Of a stretch of 64,000 bases of DNA, positions 34,912-44,306 are shown one piece after another. Numbering within the stretch: position 1 is the first letter of the stretch; each line of letters opens with the position of its first letter. The position numbers and the translations under genes were made by a program. Under the pieces are notes generated by a model. The model did not search any database. It was not told the origin of the DNA and saw only the letters and a program-made list of their open reading frames with translations. The stretch is from Bog-532 sp963742875 (GTDB lineage Bacteria > Actinomycetota > Actinomycetes > Streptosporangiales > Streptosporangiaceae), in assembly GCA_963742875.1 (NCBI GenBank), contig CAVUNO010000017.1:1116001-1180000 (forward strand), given 5' to 3'.

Positions 34912-35469
34912 CTATCGTCCCGGGTCGGACCCGTGCGGCGGATCGCTATCACCGGGCGCAACGGTACCGCGTGCGCTAGCTAGGTGCTTCCCCTTGAGCA
35001 GCGACCACGCGCGCTGCAGCGACACAATCAGCGTAGTGAAGACGATGAAGGACAGGTTGATCACCTCATCGCTGTCATGTGGATTGACTAGCAGCAGCAC
35101 GCCGTATACGAATTGAGCCGCGTAGGCAAGCAACGTGACTGCCATCACGATCAGGTTACTGCCAGTGTGCAGCCGACGCTGGAGGCTGACGGCCGCGACG
35201 ATACCGATCACGGCCATGATCACAGCAGGCTCGCCGATGTTGACCTTAGGAATGAGCCCCAGCAGGGACACCACGAACGAGTTCACCAGGCCGGTGAAGG
35301 CGGTGATCGCCAGCGCTTCGCCACCCGGTATGGCACTGGGCCCGAAGATCGTGTCGTCTCGGACCGAAACAGCGACGAACAAGAGCCCGATGAGTGCCGC
35401 AGCAGCTGTGGCAACCGCGCCAAGGTAGGCGTCGTACACACTGGGCACCATGCGGACAGAAGCTCGCAT
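34912..35469 (-). CDS. hypothetical four-helix membrane protein
   Basis: 185 residues with four to five TM segments (AYLGAVATAAAALIGLLFVAVSV, a second near residue 55, VIMAVIGIVAAVSL, LIVMAVTLLAYAAQFVYGVLLL, LSFIVFTTLIVSL). No family recognised and no clear ribosome site; a second ATG at 35451 is possible. Lies inside the island bounded by the 84-bp repeats. Confidence 0.6.
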   Translation of the reverse strand: MRASVRMVPSVYDAYLGAVATAAAALIGLLFVAVSVRDDTIFGPSAIPGGEALAITAFTGLVNSFVVSLLGLIPKVNIGEPAVIMAVIGIVAAVSLQRRLHTGSNLIVMAVTLLAYAAQFVYGVLLLVNPHDSDEVINLSFIVFTTLIVSLQRAWSLLKGKHLASARGTVAPGDSDPPHGSDPGR

Positions 35470-35515
35470 GGTTGATCTGTGATGTCAATCGAGAGTATGC
35501 ACCTCGCCCAGGTGC

Positions 35516-35788
35516 TCATCGGCAATACCGGCGCTGCCTGAGCTGGTCCTTGACCTCGGCCAGCTTGGCCCGCATCCGCCTCGAGACCGTGATACGCCGC
35601 ACCCAGAAACGCCCGTCCCGCATCCTCGCGCAGATGTGCGTGAAGCCGAGAAAGCTGAACGTCTCCGGTTTCCCCAGGTCCCGCGCCTGCGGCGCCGCTG
35701 CGCGGCCCCGCGTCCGGCGCTTCCCGCGACGGCGAGGCGTCAGAGTTGGCAGGTAAGTTTGCCCAGCACGATGGGCTATCCGCGACAC
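35516..35788 (-). pseudogene. group II intron reverse transcriptase/maturase, C-terminal tail
   Basis: KPETFSFLGFTHICARMRDGRFWVRR followed by RMRAKLAEVKDQLRQR is the end of the RT palm/thumb and domain X start of bacterial group II intron proteins. The YADD catalytic box and the rest are missing. The GKRRTRGRAAA stretch before it is not part of an open RT. A relic of an intron insertion, adjacent to the cut response regulator gene. Confidence 0.65.
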
Positions 35789-36045
35789 GCTCAGCCGCGC
35801 ATGAACAGTCAGCCTGACGCCCCTGCGCCCCTGCGCTGTCCCTGCGCCCTCTGCCGAATTAAGCCGTACGAGATCAAGACGGCAGCGCTTCGCGTCCTCT
35901 CACCCGGCCGCGCCCGCGCCGGGCTCCGGCCCTCCGGGCCGACCCGGCGCGACGGGCCGCTTGCTCCGCGCTCGGGTTTCCCGCTGATCAGCCGGATGCG
36001 CGCGGTCCTGCCGTGGCGATCGCGTGAGTGGTGCTCGCCGTTGTG

Positions 36046-36139
36046 GGGGGTTGAGGACGTTGTTTTTCTTCAGTGCCCGGATGGTGAGGTCGCGGTCGTC
36101 CGGGTTGTCCTCGATGAGCATGATCGGCTGGTCATTCAT
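36046..36139 (-). pseudogene. response regulator, truncated after the first 30 residues
   Basis: Begins ATG 36139, overlapping the kinase stop by 8 bp: MNDQPIMLIEDNPDDRDLTI then RALKKNNVLN. This is the start of an Rcp1/CheY-like receiver with the acidic DNPDD pocket. After NNVLN the sequence changes to unrelated Arg/Pro-rich codons, and the phosphoacceptor Asp and Lys never appear. The break lies at about 36046. Confidence 0.7.
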
Positions 36140-37610
36140 GCGGCGCCGCCTCGGGGTTGAGGGTGAAGTAGATGGTGGCGCCGCCGTCGACGGTGCCGTC
36201 GGCCCAGGTCCGGCCGCCGTGACGCTCGATGATGCGCCGGACGCTGGCCAGGCCGATGCCGGTGCCGGGGAACTGGCCGGCGTGGTGGAGCCGCTGGAAC
36301 GGCTGGAACAGCTTGCCGACATAAGCGGGGTCGAAGCCGGCCCCGTTATCGCGCACGTAGCAGCAGATGGGGGCGTCGCCGACGGGTGCGGTCGCGAACT
36401 CGATGGCGGCGCGGTCGCGGCGGGAGGTGAACTTCCAGGCGTTTTCGAGCAAGTTGTCCAGCGCGGACCGGATCAGGGCGCGGTCCGCGGTGACCCGGAC
36501 GCCGTCCTGCACGGTCACCTTGACCTGTCGGCCGGGGTCACGGGCGCGGAGCTGGTCGCAGATGGCGGTGACCTCGGCGCTGAGGTCGACGTCCTGCAGG
36601 TGCATCGTGGCGCGGGTCACCTGTGCCAGGTGCAGCAGGTCATCGATCAGGGCGGCCATGCGCGCGCAGCCTGCCTGGACGCGCCCGGCGTACTCGCGGC
36701 CTGTTTCGTCGAGCCGGTCGCCGTAGTCCTCCACAAGAGCCTCGGCGAACCCGCTGATCCCTCGCAGCGGGGTTCGCAGGTCGTGGGCGATGGAGTAGGC
36801 GAAGGCCTCCAGGTTCTTGTTGGCCCGCTCCAGGTGAATGGTGCGCTGCTGCACCTGCTGTTCCAGGTTCGCGTTCAGCGACCGGATCTCCTTGGTTGCC
36901 CGGCGCAGGCGGCGGCGAAGGGAAAGACCGGCCATCACATCGGCGGCGGCCAGGACGGCGGCCAGGACAATGAAGAAGGTCAGCTGGGTACCCAGGGCCG
37001 AGCGCCGCGAGGCGCCTGCCGCAGTGGCGGCGCGCTGGAGGTCTGCGGTCACCCCGCGGGCATCGTCCATGACCCGCTTGCCCTCGTCGGTGTCCACAAT
37101 CCGCACCGCACCGGCGTGATCACCGGCGCGCTCCAGTTTGATGGTCTCGGCTATCACCGCCAGCTTCGCCGCGACCAGACTCTTGAGCGCTGCGAAGTAT
37201 TGCCCGCCGCCAGGGACCGCTGAGACCAGCGAGCCGAGACGCTGCTGGTCGGCTGGGACCGTCAAGAGCGCCGCATCGTAGGGCTGAAGATAAGCGGGGT
37301 TGCCGGTCAGCAAATAGCCGCGCTGGCCGGTCTCGGCGTTGAGCAACCCGATCAGCAGGTCGTTGCTCGCCCCGATGACATCCGAGGTGGTGACGTCAGC
37401 CCTGTCATAGAGCACATAGGACAGCACCGAGAGGGCTGAGCTGGCCACGAACAGAATCAGGAGCAGAGCCACCGATGCGAGCACGAGCGCATGGGGAACG
37501 GATGCCCGCCGCGCCGCACCCCTGCCCGCGGTATCAGCGACGGCGGTCGCCGGTTGCCTGGTCCCAGACGCACCACCTGTCACCTCGACCTGGAACCGGG
37601 AGCTAGTCAC
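36132..37610 (-). CDS. CHASE3-domain sensor histidine kinase
   Basis: 492 residues. TM1 (about 42-68), an extracellular CHASE3 sensor (GLLNAETGQRGYLLTGNPAYL), TM2 (about 210-230), a coiled region NLEQQVQQRTIHLERANKNL, the H-box AYSIAHDLRTPLRGISGF, N-box NLLENAWKFT, and G-boxes DNGAGFDPAYVGKLF and GTGIGLASVRRI. Membrane sensor expected to phosphorylate a receiver. Its cognate regulator, overlapping by 8 bp, is cut after 30 residues, leaving the kinase without its partner in cis. Confidence 0.88.
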   Translation of the reverse strand: MTSSRFQVEVTGGASGTRQPATAVADTAGRGAARRASVPHALVLASVALLLILFVASSALSVLSYVLYDRADVTTSDVIGASNDLLIGLLNAETGQRGYLLTGNPAYLQPYDAALLTVPADQQRLGSLVSAVPGGGQYFAALKSLVAAKLAVIAETIKLERAGDHAGAVRIVDTDEGKRVMDDARGVTADLQRAATAAGASRRSALGTQLTFFIVLAAVLAAADVMAGLSLRRRLRRATKEIRSLNANLEQQVQQRTIHLERANKNLEAFAYSIAHDLRTPLRGISGFAEALVEDYGDRLDETGREYAGRVQAGCARMAALIDDLLHLAQVTRATMHLQDVDLSAEVTAICDQLRARDPGRQVKVTVQDGVRVTADRALIRSALDNLLENAWKFTSRRDRAAIEFATAPVGDAPICCYVRDNGAGFDPAYVGKLFQPFQRLHHAGQFPGTGIGLASVRRIIERHGGRTWADGTVDGGATIYFTLNPEAAPHE

Positions 37611-38190
37611 TCAGAGCGCCAGCCCCGCAAATGCCGATGATCTTCGGGCTCAAGACGGCTCCCCCCCGGGATTGCGCGCACAAGGCGCCCATGTTCTGAC
37701 CGGGCCAAAGACCCGCACGCTAACCCCATCCTGCCCGCTACTTTATCGTACGTATTCGGAAATCGTGTGGCTGGGGGCGAGTTGGATCGCGCCTACCAGG
37801 GCAAACGCGAACCGGACCACAGGACTTCCGAATAGTTACACTTTATCCTCCCCGCTACTTTCCTCCCCCCAGAGTCAAAGGTCACAAAAGCCCAGGCGGG
37901 CGGCCTCGGCAGCCCGGCCCGGAACCTGACACCGCCATTATTTCCCTAAGTTCCGCTGGCGCAAATTTGAAAGTATGATCTGGTTCACGGCATAATGCCC
38001 ATGTTTCCGGCTTGCCTTGTTTAGGACGTTGAATCCTTTACTCACCAGCGTGGGCGGTCATGCGCTGGCCGTCCACTCGCTGACCAGTTGGCGAGTCGGC
38101 CGGGCTGGGTCGGGATTTTTCTGCATCCCTATGGGGAGCGAACCTGGAAAAGTCGGTGTCACTGCTGTTCCCCTTCGCTGCGGGCTCGGG
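37611..38190. other. intergenic, no gene seen
   Basis: Upstream region of the histidine kinase. Two similar 20-mers centred on C(T/G)CCCGCTACTTT occur near 37727 and 37846. Otherwise nothing recognisable. Confidence 0.35.
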
Positions 38191-38259
38191 TCACAGTTCT
38201 GTGATCCACTCGATCACCAGGCGTCGGCTTGGGTTGGCTGTTTGCCATTTGGAGTGGCA
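38191..38259 (-). pseudogene. 22-codon C-terminal scrap ending at repeat copy 2
   Basis: CHSKWQTANPSRRLVIEWIT then EL and TGA at 38193-38191. It looks like a genuine protein end. The frame is cut exactly where the 84-bp repeat begins (38264), which suggests that the repeat arrived by recombination within a gene. Family not known to me. Confidence 0.35.
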
Positions 38260-38263
38260 CGCC

Positions 38264-38347
38264 CCCCCGGAACCCCCCGCTGCGCTTCGCGCCCCGCTGC
38301 GGTACTTCGCCGAGACACCGGCCGCTCACCGGGCCTAAGGCCCAGTT
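38264..38347. repeat. 84-bp direct repeat, copy 2
   Basis: Identical to 33641-33724. The pair delimits a 4.7-kb segment of fragments. This copy lies 58 bp after the glmS stop codon (38406). Confidence 0.95.
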
Positions 38348-38405
38348 TGCTGGGCCGGTATGAGCGCCTCGCCGTAGCCTGCGCGGGGTTCTCGCTCCCT
38401 GCCCC

Positions 38406-40229
38406 TCATTCGACGGTGACGCTTTTGGCCAGGTTACGTGGCTTGTCTATGTCGCGGCCTAGCTTGGCGGCCATGTGGTAGGCGAACATCTGCAGCGGGA
38501 TCGTGAGCAGGATGGGGTCCAGTTCCGGCGTGCAGTGTGGGACGCGGATGACCGCGTCGGCCAGGTCGGCGGGCAGATCGCCGCTCGTCACCGCGATGAC
38601 GGGGCCACCACGCGCCTTGATCTGCTCGATCGTGGAGATGTTCTTGCTCAGCAGCTCGTCGTCGGGGACCAGCACCACGCTCGGCATGCTCGCGTCGATC
38701 AGCGCCAGCGGCCCGTGCTTTAGCTCGGAGGCCTGGTACGCCTCGGCGTGCACGTAGGAGATCTCCTTGAGCTTCTGGGCGCCCTCGCGCGCCACTGGCC
38801 AGGCACGGACCCGGCCGATGAAGAACATGTGCTCCGCGCCGGCGAGCTGGCCGGCGATCGCGGCGATGTTGTCCTCCTGGGCGAGCACGTGATCGATCTG
38901 CTCCGGCAGCGCGCGCATGCCCGCCACGATCCTGGCCCCCTCGGCGGCGGACATGTCGCGGACCCGGCCGATGAGAAGGGCGAGCAGGGCGAAGGACGCC
39001 GCCATATTGGTCAGCGCCTTGGTGGAGGCGACGGCGATCTCCGGTCCGGCGTGCAGGAACACGCCGCTGCCGCACTCCCGCGCGACCGCGCTGCCGACGA
39101 CATTGACGGCGCCCACGACCTGGCCACCCTTCCGCTTCAGCTCCTGGACGGCCATCAGCGTGTCCAGCGTCTCGCCGGACTGGCTGATCGCGACGTAGAG
39201 GGTGTCGGGGTCGACCACCGGGTTCCGGTAGCGGAATTCGGACGCGGGCTCGGCGTCCGCGGGCACCCGGGCCAGCTCCTCGACCAGGACGGCCCCGATC
39301 TGCCCGGCGTAGTACGCCGATCCGCAGCCGAGGAACTTGACCCGCCGGACCGAGCGGAGCTGGCGGGCGTCCAGGCTGATGCCGCCGAGGCGCGCGGTGG
39401 CGAACCGCTCGTCGAGCCGGCCGCGGAGCATACGGCGCAGCGCTTCCGGCTGTTCGTGGATCTCCTTCCGCATGAAGTCCTCGTATGGGCCCAGCTCGTA
39501 GTCGCCCGCCTCGGCCTCGACCATGGTCGGCGTCTTGTCCGTGCGCTGGTTGTCCAGCGTGCGCGTCTGGTAGCCGTTGGAGCGCACCGTGGCGACCTCG
39601 GCGTCGTCGAGGTAGACGACCTGCTGGGTGTGCCGGACGATCGCGGCGACGTCGGAGGCGATGAACATCTCGTTCTCCCCGATGCCGAGCACGATCGGGC
39701 TGCCGTTGCGCGCCACCACCAGCTCGTCGGGATGGCGCACGTCTAGAACGAGCAGGCCGTAGGTCCCCTCGACCCGGCTCAGCGCGCGCAGAACGGCGTC
39801 CTCCAGAGAGCTGCCGTCGGTCATCTCGGCCGCGATGAGGTGGGCGAGGGCCTCGGTGTCGGTGTCGGAGACGAGCGGGACGCCGGCGGCGGTCAGCTGG
39901 TCACGCAGTTGCTCGGCATTCTCGATGATGCCGTTGTGCACCACGGCGATGTTGCCCGCGGCGTCCAGGTGCGGGTGCGCGTTGATCTTGTTGGGCTCGC
40001 CGTGCGTCGCCCACCGAGTGTGCCCGATCCCGACGGTGCTACGGACCCGGTCGCTGACCTGATCCCGGAGATCTTGCACCCGCCCGGCGGTCTTGGTGAC
40101 CTGAAGCCTGCCGCGGTAAACTACCGCTAGGCCCGCGGAGTCATACCCCCGGTACTCCAGCCGTCGCAGCCCTTCCAGCAGTACGGGCACCGCCTCCCGG
40201 CGGCCGATGTAGCCCACGATTCCGCACAT
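38406..40229 (-). CDS. glmS: glutamine--fructose-6-phosphate aminotransferase
   Basis: 607 residues, normal length. Makes glucosamine-6-phosphate from Fru-6-P and Gln, the entry to peptidoglycan amino sugars. Starts MCGIVGYIGRR with the N-terminal nucleophile Cys. Glutaminase residues are RWATHGEPN and NGIIEN; two SIS domains follow (KFLGCGSAYYAG, ISQSGETLDTL), with the C-terminal end KPRNLAKSVTVE. No glmS ribozyme is visible upstream. Confidence 0.96.
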   Translation of the reverse strand: MCGIVGYIGRREAVPVLLEGLRRLEYRGYDSAGLAVVYRGRLQVTKTAGRVQDLRDQVSDRVRSTVGIGHTRWATHGEPNKINAHPHLDAAGNIAVVHNGIIENAEQLRDQLTAAGVPLVSDTDTEALAHLIAAEMTDGSSLEDAVLRALSRVEGTYGLLVLDVRHPDELVVARNGSPIVLGIGENEMFIASDVAAIVRHTQQVVYLDDAEVATVRSNGYQTRTLDNQRTDKTPTMVEAEAGDYELGPYEDFMRKEIHEQPEALRRMLRGRLDERFATARLGGISLDARQLRSVRRVKFLGCGSAYYAGQIGAVLVEELARVPADAEPASEFRYRNPVVDPDTLYVAISQSGETLDTLMAVQELKRKGGQVVGAVNVVGSAVARECGSGVFLHAGPEIAVASTKALTNMAASFALLALLIGRVRDMSAAEGARIVAGMRALPEQIDHVLAQEDNIAAIAGQLAGAEHMFFIGRVRAWPVAREGAQKLKEISYVHAEAYQASELKHGPLALIDASMPSVVLVPDDELLSKNISTIEQIKARGGPVIAVTSGDLPADLADAVIRVPHCTPELDPILLTIPLQMFAYHMAAKLGRDIDKPRNLAKSVTVE

Positions 40230-40250
40230 GAATGCGTCTCCCCCTCTAGG

Positions 40251-40529
40251 TCAGCCGTACACAATCCGGCGGAGCTGACGCTGCGACAGCACCGGCGCCG
40301 CGAACCGCCGCGTGGTTATCTCGGCGGAGATAGCCGACCAGATATCGGCATTCTTGAGTTGGCGGAGCCTCAGCTCGTGATGCCGCCGGCGCACATAGTC
40401 CTCGACGGTTTCGTCGAAGTACGCCAGCACATCCGCGATGACCCGCGCGGCGGTGACGTTCGGCAGGCCCGTCGACGCCGTCACGTAGCGGATCAGGTCG
40501 GACTCCACAGATGGGAGCAGCTCCGGCAT
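40251..40529 (-). CDS. conserved hypothetical protein upstream of glmS
   Basis: 92 residues from ATG 40529 (TTG 40565 possible). MPELLPSVESDLIRYVTAST then an all-helical body, ARVIADVLAYFDETVEDYVRRRH, and RQLRRIVYG at the end. It lies 21 bp before glmS in the same direction, so co-transcription is likely. Function unknown. Confidence 0.7.
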   Translation of the reverse strand: MPELLPSVESDLIRYVTASTGLPNVTAARVIADVLAYFDETVEDYVRRRHHELRLRQLKNADIWSAISAEITTRRFAAPVLSQRQLRRIVYG

Positions 40530-40681
40530 GACCCCCAATGTGCCATCTTCGGCCCCCCACAGCAACTTACCTGCCCGGAATCGGGCACAATTGTCCCTAA
40601 TTTTCCCGAAACGGGGTCTATGGCACGCTTATCCAGCTAGAATCCGCCGCAGCCGATAAAGCCGTACCGCCGGGAACGGCA

Positions 40682-40716
40682 ATGCCCGTGTCCCCGGGAT
40701 GAGGGGACACGGGCAT
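40682..40716 (-). terminator. rho-gene hairpin terminator
   Basis: ATGCCCGTGTCCCC (40682-40695) pairs perfectly with 40703-40716 around a 7-nt loop, 22 bp after the rho stop. No T-run. A strong 14-bp stem that probably ends or stabilises the rho transcript. Confidence 0.75.
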
Positions 40717-40738
40717 CACGATGTAACCGGGCGCCTTC

Positions 40739-42796
40739 TCAGTTGCTGAGTGTGGTCTTCTGCACCTGAAGCAGGAACTCGGCGTTGCTCTTAGTCTCCC
40801 GCATCCGCTCCATCAGGAGTTCAAGTGCCTGCTGCGGGTCGAGCGCATGCAGCACCCGGCGGAGCTGCCAGATGATCTTCAGCTCGTCGGGGGCCATCAG
40901 GATCTCTTCCTTGCGGGTGCTGGAGGCGTCCACGTCCACAGCGGGGAAGAGCCGCTTGTCGGCGAGCTCGCGGCGGAGCCGCAGCTCCATGTTGCCGGTG
41001 CCCTTGAACTCCTCGAAGATGACCTCGTCCATCCGAGAGCCGGTCTCGATCAGAGCGGTGGCCAGGATGGTCAGCGAGCCGCCGTTCTCGATGTTGCGCG
41101 CCGCGCCAAAGAACCGCTTCGGCGGGTACAGTGCGGTGGAGTCCACACCACCGGACAGGATCCGGCCGCTGGCCGGTGCCGCCTGGTTGTAGGCGCGGCC
41201 GAGACGGGTGATGGAGTCCAGCAGGACAACCACGTCGTGACCCATCTCCACCAGGCGCTTGGCGCGCTCAATGGCCAGCTCCGCGACGGTCGTGTGGTCG
41301 TCGGCGGGGTGGTCGAAGGTGGAGTGGATCACCTCACCCTTGACCGTACGCTGCATGTCGGTGACTTCCTCGGGACGCTCGTCGACGAGGACGACCATGA
41401 GGTGGCACTCGGGGTTGTTCTTGGTGATCGCGTTGGCGATCGCCTGCAGGATCATCGTCTTTCCGGCCTTGGGCGGGGAGACGATCAGGCCACGCTGACC
41501 CTTGCCGATGGGGCAGATCAGGTCCATGATCCGGGTGGTCATGATGCCGGGCTCGGTTTCCAGCCGGAGACGGTCCTGCGGGTAGAGCGGGACCAGCTTG
41601 GAGAATTCGACCCGGGACCGGGACTGCTCGGGGTCTAGCCCGTTCACCTTGTCCAGGCGGACCAGCGCGTTGAACTTCTCCCGGCGCTCGCCGTCGCGCG
41701 GCTGCCGCACGGCGCCCTCGATGACGTCGCCCTTGCGCAGGCCGTAACGCCGCACCTGGGACAGGGACACGTACACATCGTTCGAACCGGGCAGGTAGCC
41801 GGTCGTCCGGACGAAGGCGTAGTTGTCGAGAACGTCGAGGATGCCCGCGATCGGGATCAGCACGTCTTCGTCGGTGATCGTCGGCTCGGGCTCGCCACCG
41901 CCGGGGCCACGCTCGCGGCGCCGGTTGCGGTTGCGGAACCGGTCACGGCTGCGGCGGCGGCCCTGGCCGTCACCGTCGTCGTCGCCGCGGTAGGATTGAT
42001 CGGCTCCAGATGGCTGCGCGGCGGCCGGCTCGCGGCTGTCACCGCGCTCAACGCGGTTGCTGCCGTCCCGGCCGTCGCGGCTGCTGTCGCCGCGCCCGCG
42101 GGACTGCTGGGCGTCACCGCGGCTGTTGCTGCCCCGGCGGCGGCGGTCGCCACGCGGCCCGTCAGCGGGCTGCTGGCCGTCACCGCGGACGGCCTCGGTC
42201 GCCGTCTCCTGGGCTGCCTGCGGGCTCTGTGAGCCCTGCGCAGCACGGCCGGTGTCGCTCGCGGGGGCCTGGTCGAAGCTGAGCTGCTGGCTGACGGCAT
42301 CGGCGCGGCTTGAAGCGGGCACGCCATTGCCGTCGGCCCGCGCGTCGCCGCGGATGCGGGTTTCGGTGGATGTCTGTGGTTCCATGGCGTCCTGCTTGAG
42401 CGGGCGAGACGCGTCGGCTCCCGCAGACGCGGCCCGCGGGGCTGAGACTTCGCGGGAAGTAGCGCCGGCCCGGGAACCACGGCGCGGCTCCTCAGCGGTG
42501 CCGCCGCCCTGCTTCTCCTGGATCGCCGCGATCAGCTGGCTCTTGCGCATGCGGGCCGTGCCCGCGATGCCCATCTGCTGCGCAACCTGCTGCAACTCGG
42601 GCAGCAGCAACGCGGAAAGACCCGTCCCCTGGCGGCGGCGCCCCTTGGCGGCCGCGGCACCGTCCGACCCGGCTGGCGCCCTGGATCCGGCGTGGGAACC
42701 CTCGGGATCGGCATTCACCGGAGATACCGGACGACCGAGGGGGGTTTCCCCGGGCGCATCCTGTGCGCCGCTGAGGAATTCGGTGGTGTCGCTCAC
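40739..42796 (-). CDS. rho: transcription termination factor Rho
   Basis: Hexameric RNA helicase ending transcription. 685 residues from GTG 42796 (GGAAGGACC 6 nt upstream); ATG 42811 would add five. Rho_N (LSALLLPELQQVAQQMGI), a long Ser/Gly/Arg/Asp-rich insertion (about 90-290) typical of high-GC actinobacteria, the RNA-binding cold-shock domain (TGYLPGSNDVYVSLSQV), Walker A VSPPKAGKTMILQAIA, Walker B LMVVLVDERPEEV, and the Q/R loops. The N-terminal insertion may bind RNA and alter sequence needs. Confidence 0.96.
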   Translation of the reverse strand: MSDTTEFLSGAQDAPGETPLGRPVSPVNADPEGSHAGSRAPAGSDGAAAAKGRRRQGTGLSALLLPELQQVAQQMGIAGTARMRKSQLIAAIQEKQGGGTAEEPRRGSRAGATSREVSAPRAASAGADASRPLKQDAMEPQTSTETRIRGDARADGNGVPASSRADAVSQQLSFDQAPASDTGRAAQGSQSPQAAQETATEAVRGDGQQPADGPRGDRRRRGSNSRGDAQQSRGRGDSSRDGRDGSNRVERGDSREPAAAQPSGADQSYRGDDDGDGQGRRRSRDRFRNRNRRRERGPGGGEPEPTITDEDVLIPIAGILDVLDNYAFVRTTGYLPGSNDVYVSLSQVRRYGLRKGDVIEGAVRQPRDGERREKFNALVRLDKVNGLDPEQSRSRVEFSKLVPLYPQDRLRLETEPGIMTTRIMDLICPIGKGQRGLIVSPPKAGKTMILQAIANAITKNNPECHLMVVLVDERPEEVTDMQRTVKGEVIHSTFDHPADDHTTVAELAIERAKRLVEMGHDVVVLLDSITRLGRAYNQAAPASGRILSGGVDSTALYPPKRFFGAARNIENGGSLTILATALIETGSRMDEVIFEEFKGTGNMELRLRRELADKRLFPAVDVDASSTRKEEILMAPDELKIIWQLRRVLHALDPQQALELLMERMRETKSNAEFLLQVQKTTLSN

Positions 42797-43295
42797 TAAT
42801 GGTCCTTCCATTACGATCCTCGGCCGGTCCTACGGCCGATCGGCCGGGCGCCGCGACCTGGCGGTGCTCAGGCGTAGGTTCACGCTTCCCTGATATGCGT
42901 CATTGCCCTGGCGCCTTGGGATGTTCCTCCATGAATGTGCTGTGCGCCCGCAGCCGGGCGAAACAAGCCCAGGCAAACCCACGCGGCCACCCGCCTGAGT
43001 TCCCGGATTCCGCTCGCCTGCCAACCCGTTCTCCCCCGGAAACCGGGCGAGAACGAAAAACCGTAAGTGACGCATTACCGGGGGGCCACTGCCTGACCAC
43101 GGCAGCAGGAGCTGTCAGGTCACATATGGCTGGTGAGCACCCGCCCCGCATCGGGGCACCTGGTGCAACACCCACCCTAACACCATGAGAGCCCACCGCA
43201 TTCCCTCACCGGTATCCGTGTGTCGCAGAAGAGGACGACCAGCATGCAGGATGGAGCGTGTCCGGCCGCCGGAGGCGCACGTTCTCCTGGCGTGA
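42797..43295. other. rho leader and intergenic region
   Basis: 499 bp between thrB and rho with no gene. It should hold the rho promoter and 5' leader. Rho is often autoregulated by leader attenuation, but I see no decisive structure. Confidence 0.4.
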
Positions 43296-44297
43296 TCACT
43301 GGGGTGTGCCGCCTGCGGGAACTGAGCCTGGCGTTACGGACTGGATGCTAGCGCCTCGCCGGTCAACGTCAAGAACGCTTATGTCCCAGTCGATACCCAT
43401 TTCCCGGATGGTTGAATCCAGGACATTAAGGCTGGCCGTGGCCGGGGCCTGCGCAGACCAGGACGCAGGTCCCAGGTCAGGCTCTGACATAGACGCGGGC
43501 CGGACCAGGAACGCGAGCACGGACGGGCCCGCCCCGGATACCACGGCGGGAACGCCACCCTCGCGCAGCCGCCGGACCAGGTCCGCGGTAACCGGCATCA
43601 CCCCGGCCCGGTAGGGCTGGTGCAGCCAGTCCCGGGTCGCCTCGAGCAGATCGCCCGGCGCGCTGGTGAGCGCGGCGACAAGCAGGGCACTGCGGGCGGC
43701 GTTGGCCTGGGCGTCGGCGTGCGGGACCGATTCCGGCAGCACGCCCCGGGCCGTTTCGGTGGCGAGCGGCTCCGGTGCGACGATGGCCACCGGCACGATG
43801 GTCGTCAGCGGGGACAGCCGTGTCGCCCGCGCGCCGCCGTCGCCGGTCCACGCGATCGTCAGCCCGCCAAGCAGGCACGCTGCCACATTGTCGGGATGGC
43901 CCTCCAGTTCCGACGCCAGCCGGAGCACTGCGCCGGCCGACAGCCGCGCGGCTCCGCCCTCCGCGAGCGCGCGGGCGGCCAGGATGCCGGAGACGATTGC
44001 CGCTGCGGACGAGCCGAGCCCCCGTGCGTGCGGGATGCGGTTGGCGCAGCGCAGCGCGAGGCCGGGTGGCTGGCCATCCAGCAGGCCGAACGTTTCGCGC
44101 ATGGCCCGTACCACCAGATGCTTCTCCCCCGCCTGGGCGCTGGCTTCTCCATGGCCCGCGACCTCGATCGTGAGACCGGGGCGGTCGGTGCGCGCCTCCA
44201 CCATGTCGTGTAGCGAGAGCGCGAGGCCGAGCGCGTCGAACCCCGGCCCGAGGTTGGCGCTGGTGGCGGGGACACGGACCCGAACGGAACCGTCCAT
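43296..44297 (-). CDS. thrB: homoserine kinase
   Basis: GHMP kinase phosphorylating homoserine on the way to threonine. 333 residues, slightly long because of a C-terminal extension after LVRPASMSEPDLG. Motifs: VRVRVPATSANLGPGFDALG (motif 1), ARGLGSSAAAIVSG (ATP loop) and PAVVSGAGPSVLAF (motif 3). Last gene of lysA-hom-(IS)-thrC-thrB, 9 bp after the thrC stop. Confidence 0.94.
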   Translation of the reverse strand: MDGSVRVRVPATSANLGPGFDALGLALSLHDMVEARTDRPGLTIEVAGHGEASAQAGEKHLVVRAMRETFGLLDGQPPGLALRCANRIPHARGLGSSAAAIVSGILAARALAEGGAARLSAGAVLRLASELEGHPDNVAACLLGGLTIAWTGDGGARATRLSPLTTIVPVAIVAPEPLATETARGVLPESVPHADAQANAARSALLVAALTSAPGDLLEATRDWLHQPYRAGVMPVTADLVRRLREGGVPAVVSGAGPSVLAFLVRPASMSEPDLGPASWSAQAPATASLNVLDSTIREMGIDWDISVLDVDRRGASIQSVTPGSVPAGGTPQ

Positions 44298-44306
44298 CGG
44301 GGCCGT

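Noticed and set aside
38348..38405. glmS ribozyme or regulatory RNA near glmS
   Set aside because: This is downstream of the stop, and nothing upstream of the start resembles the ribozyme core.
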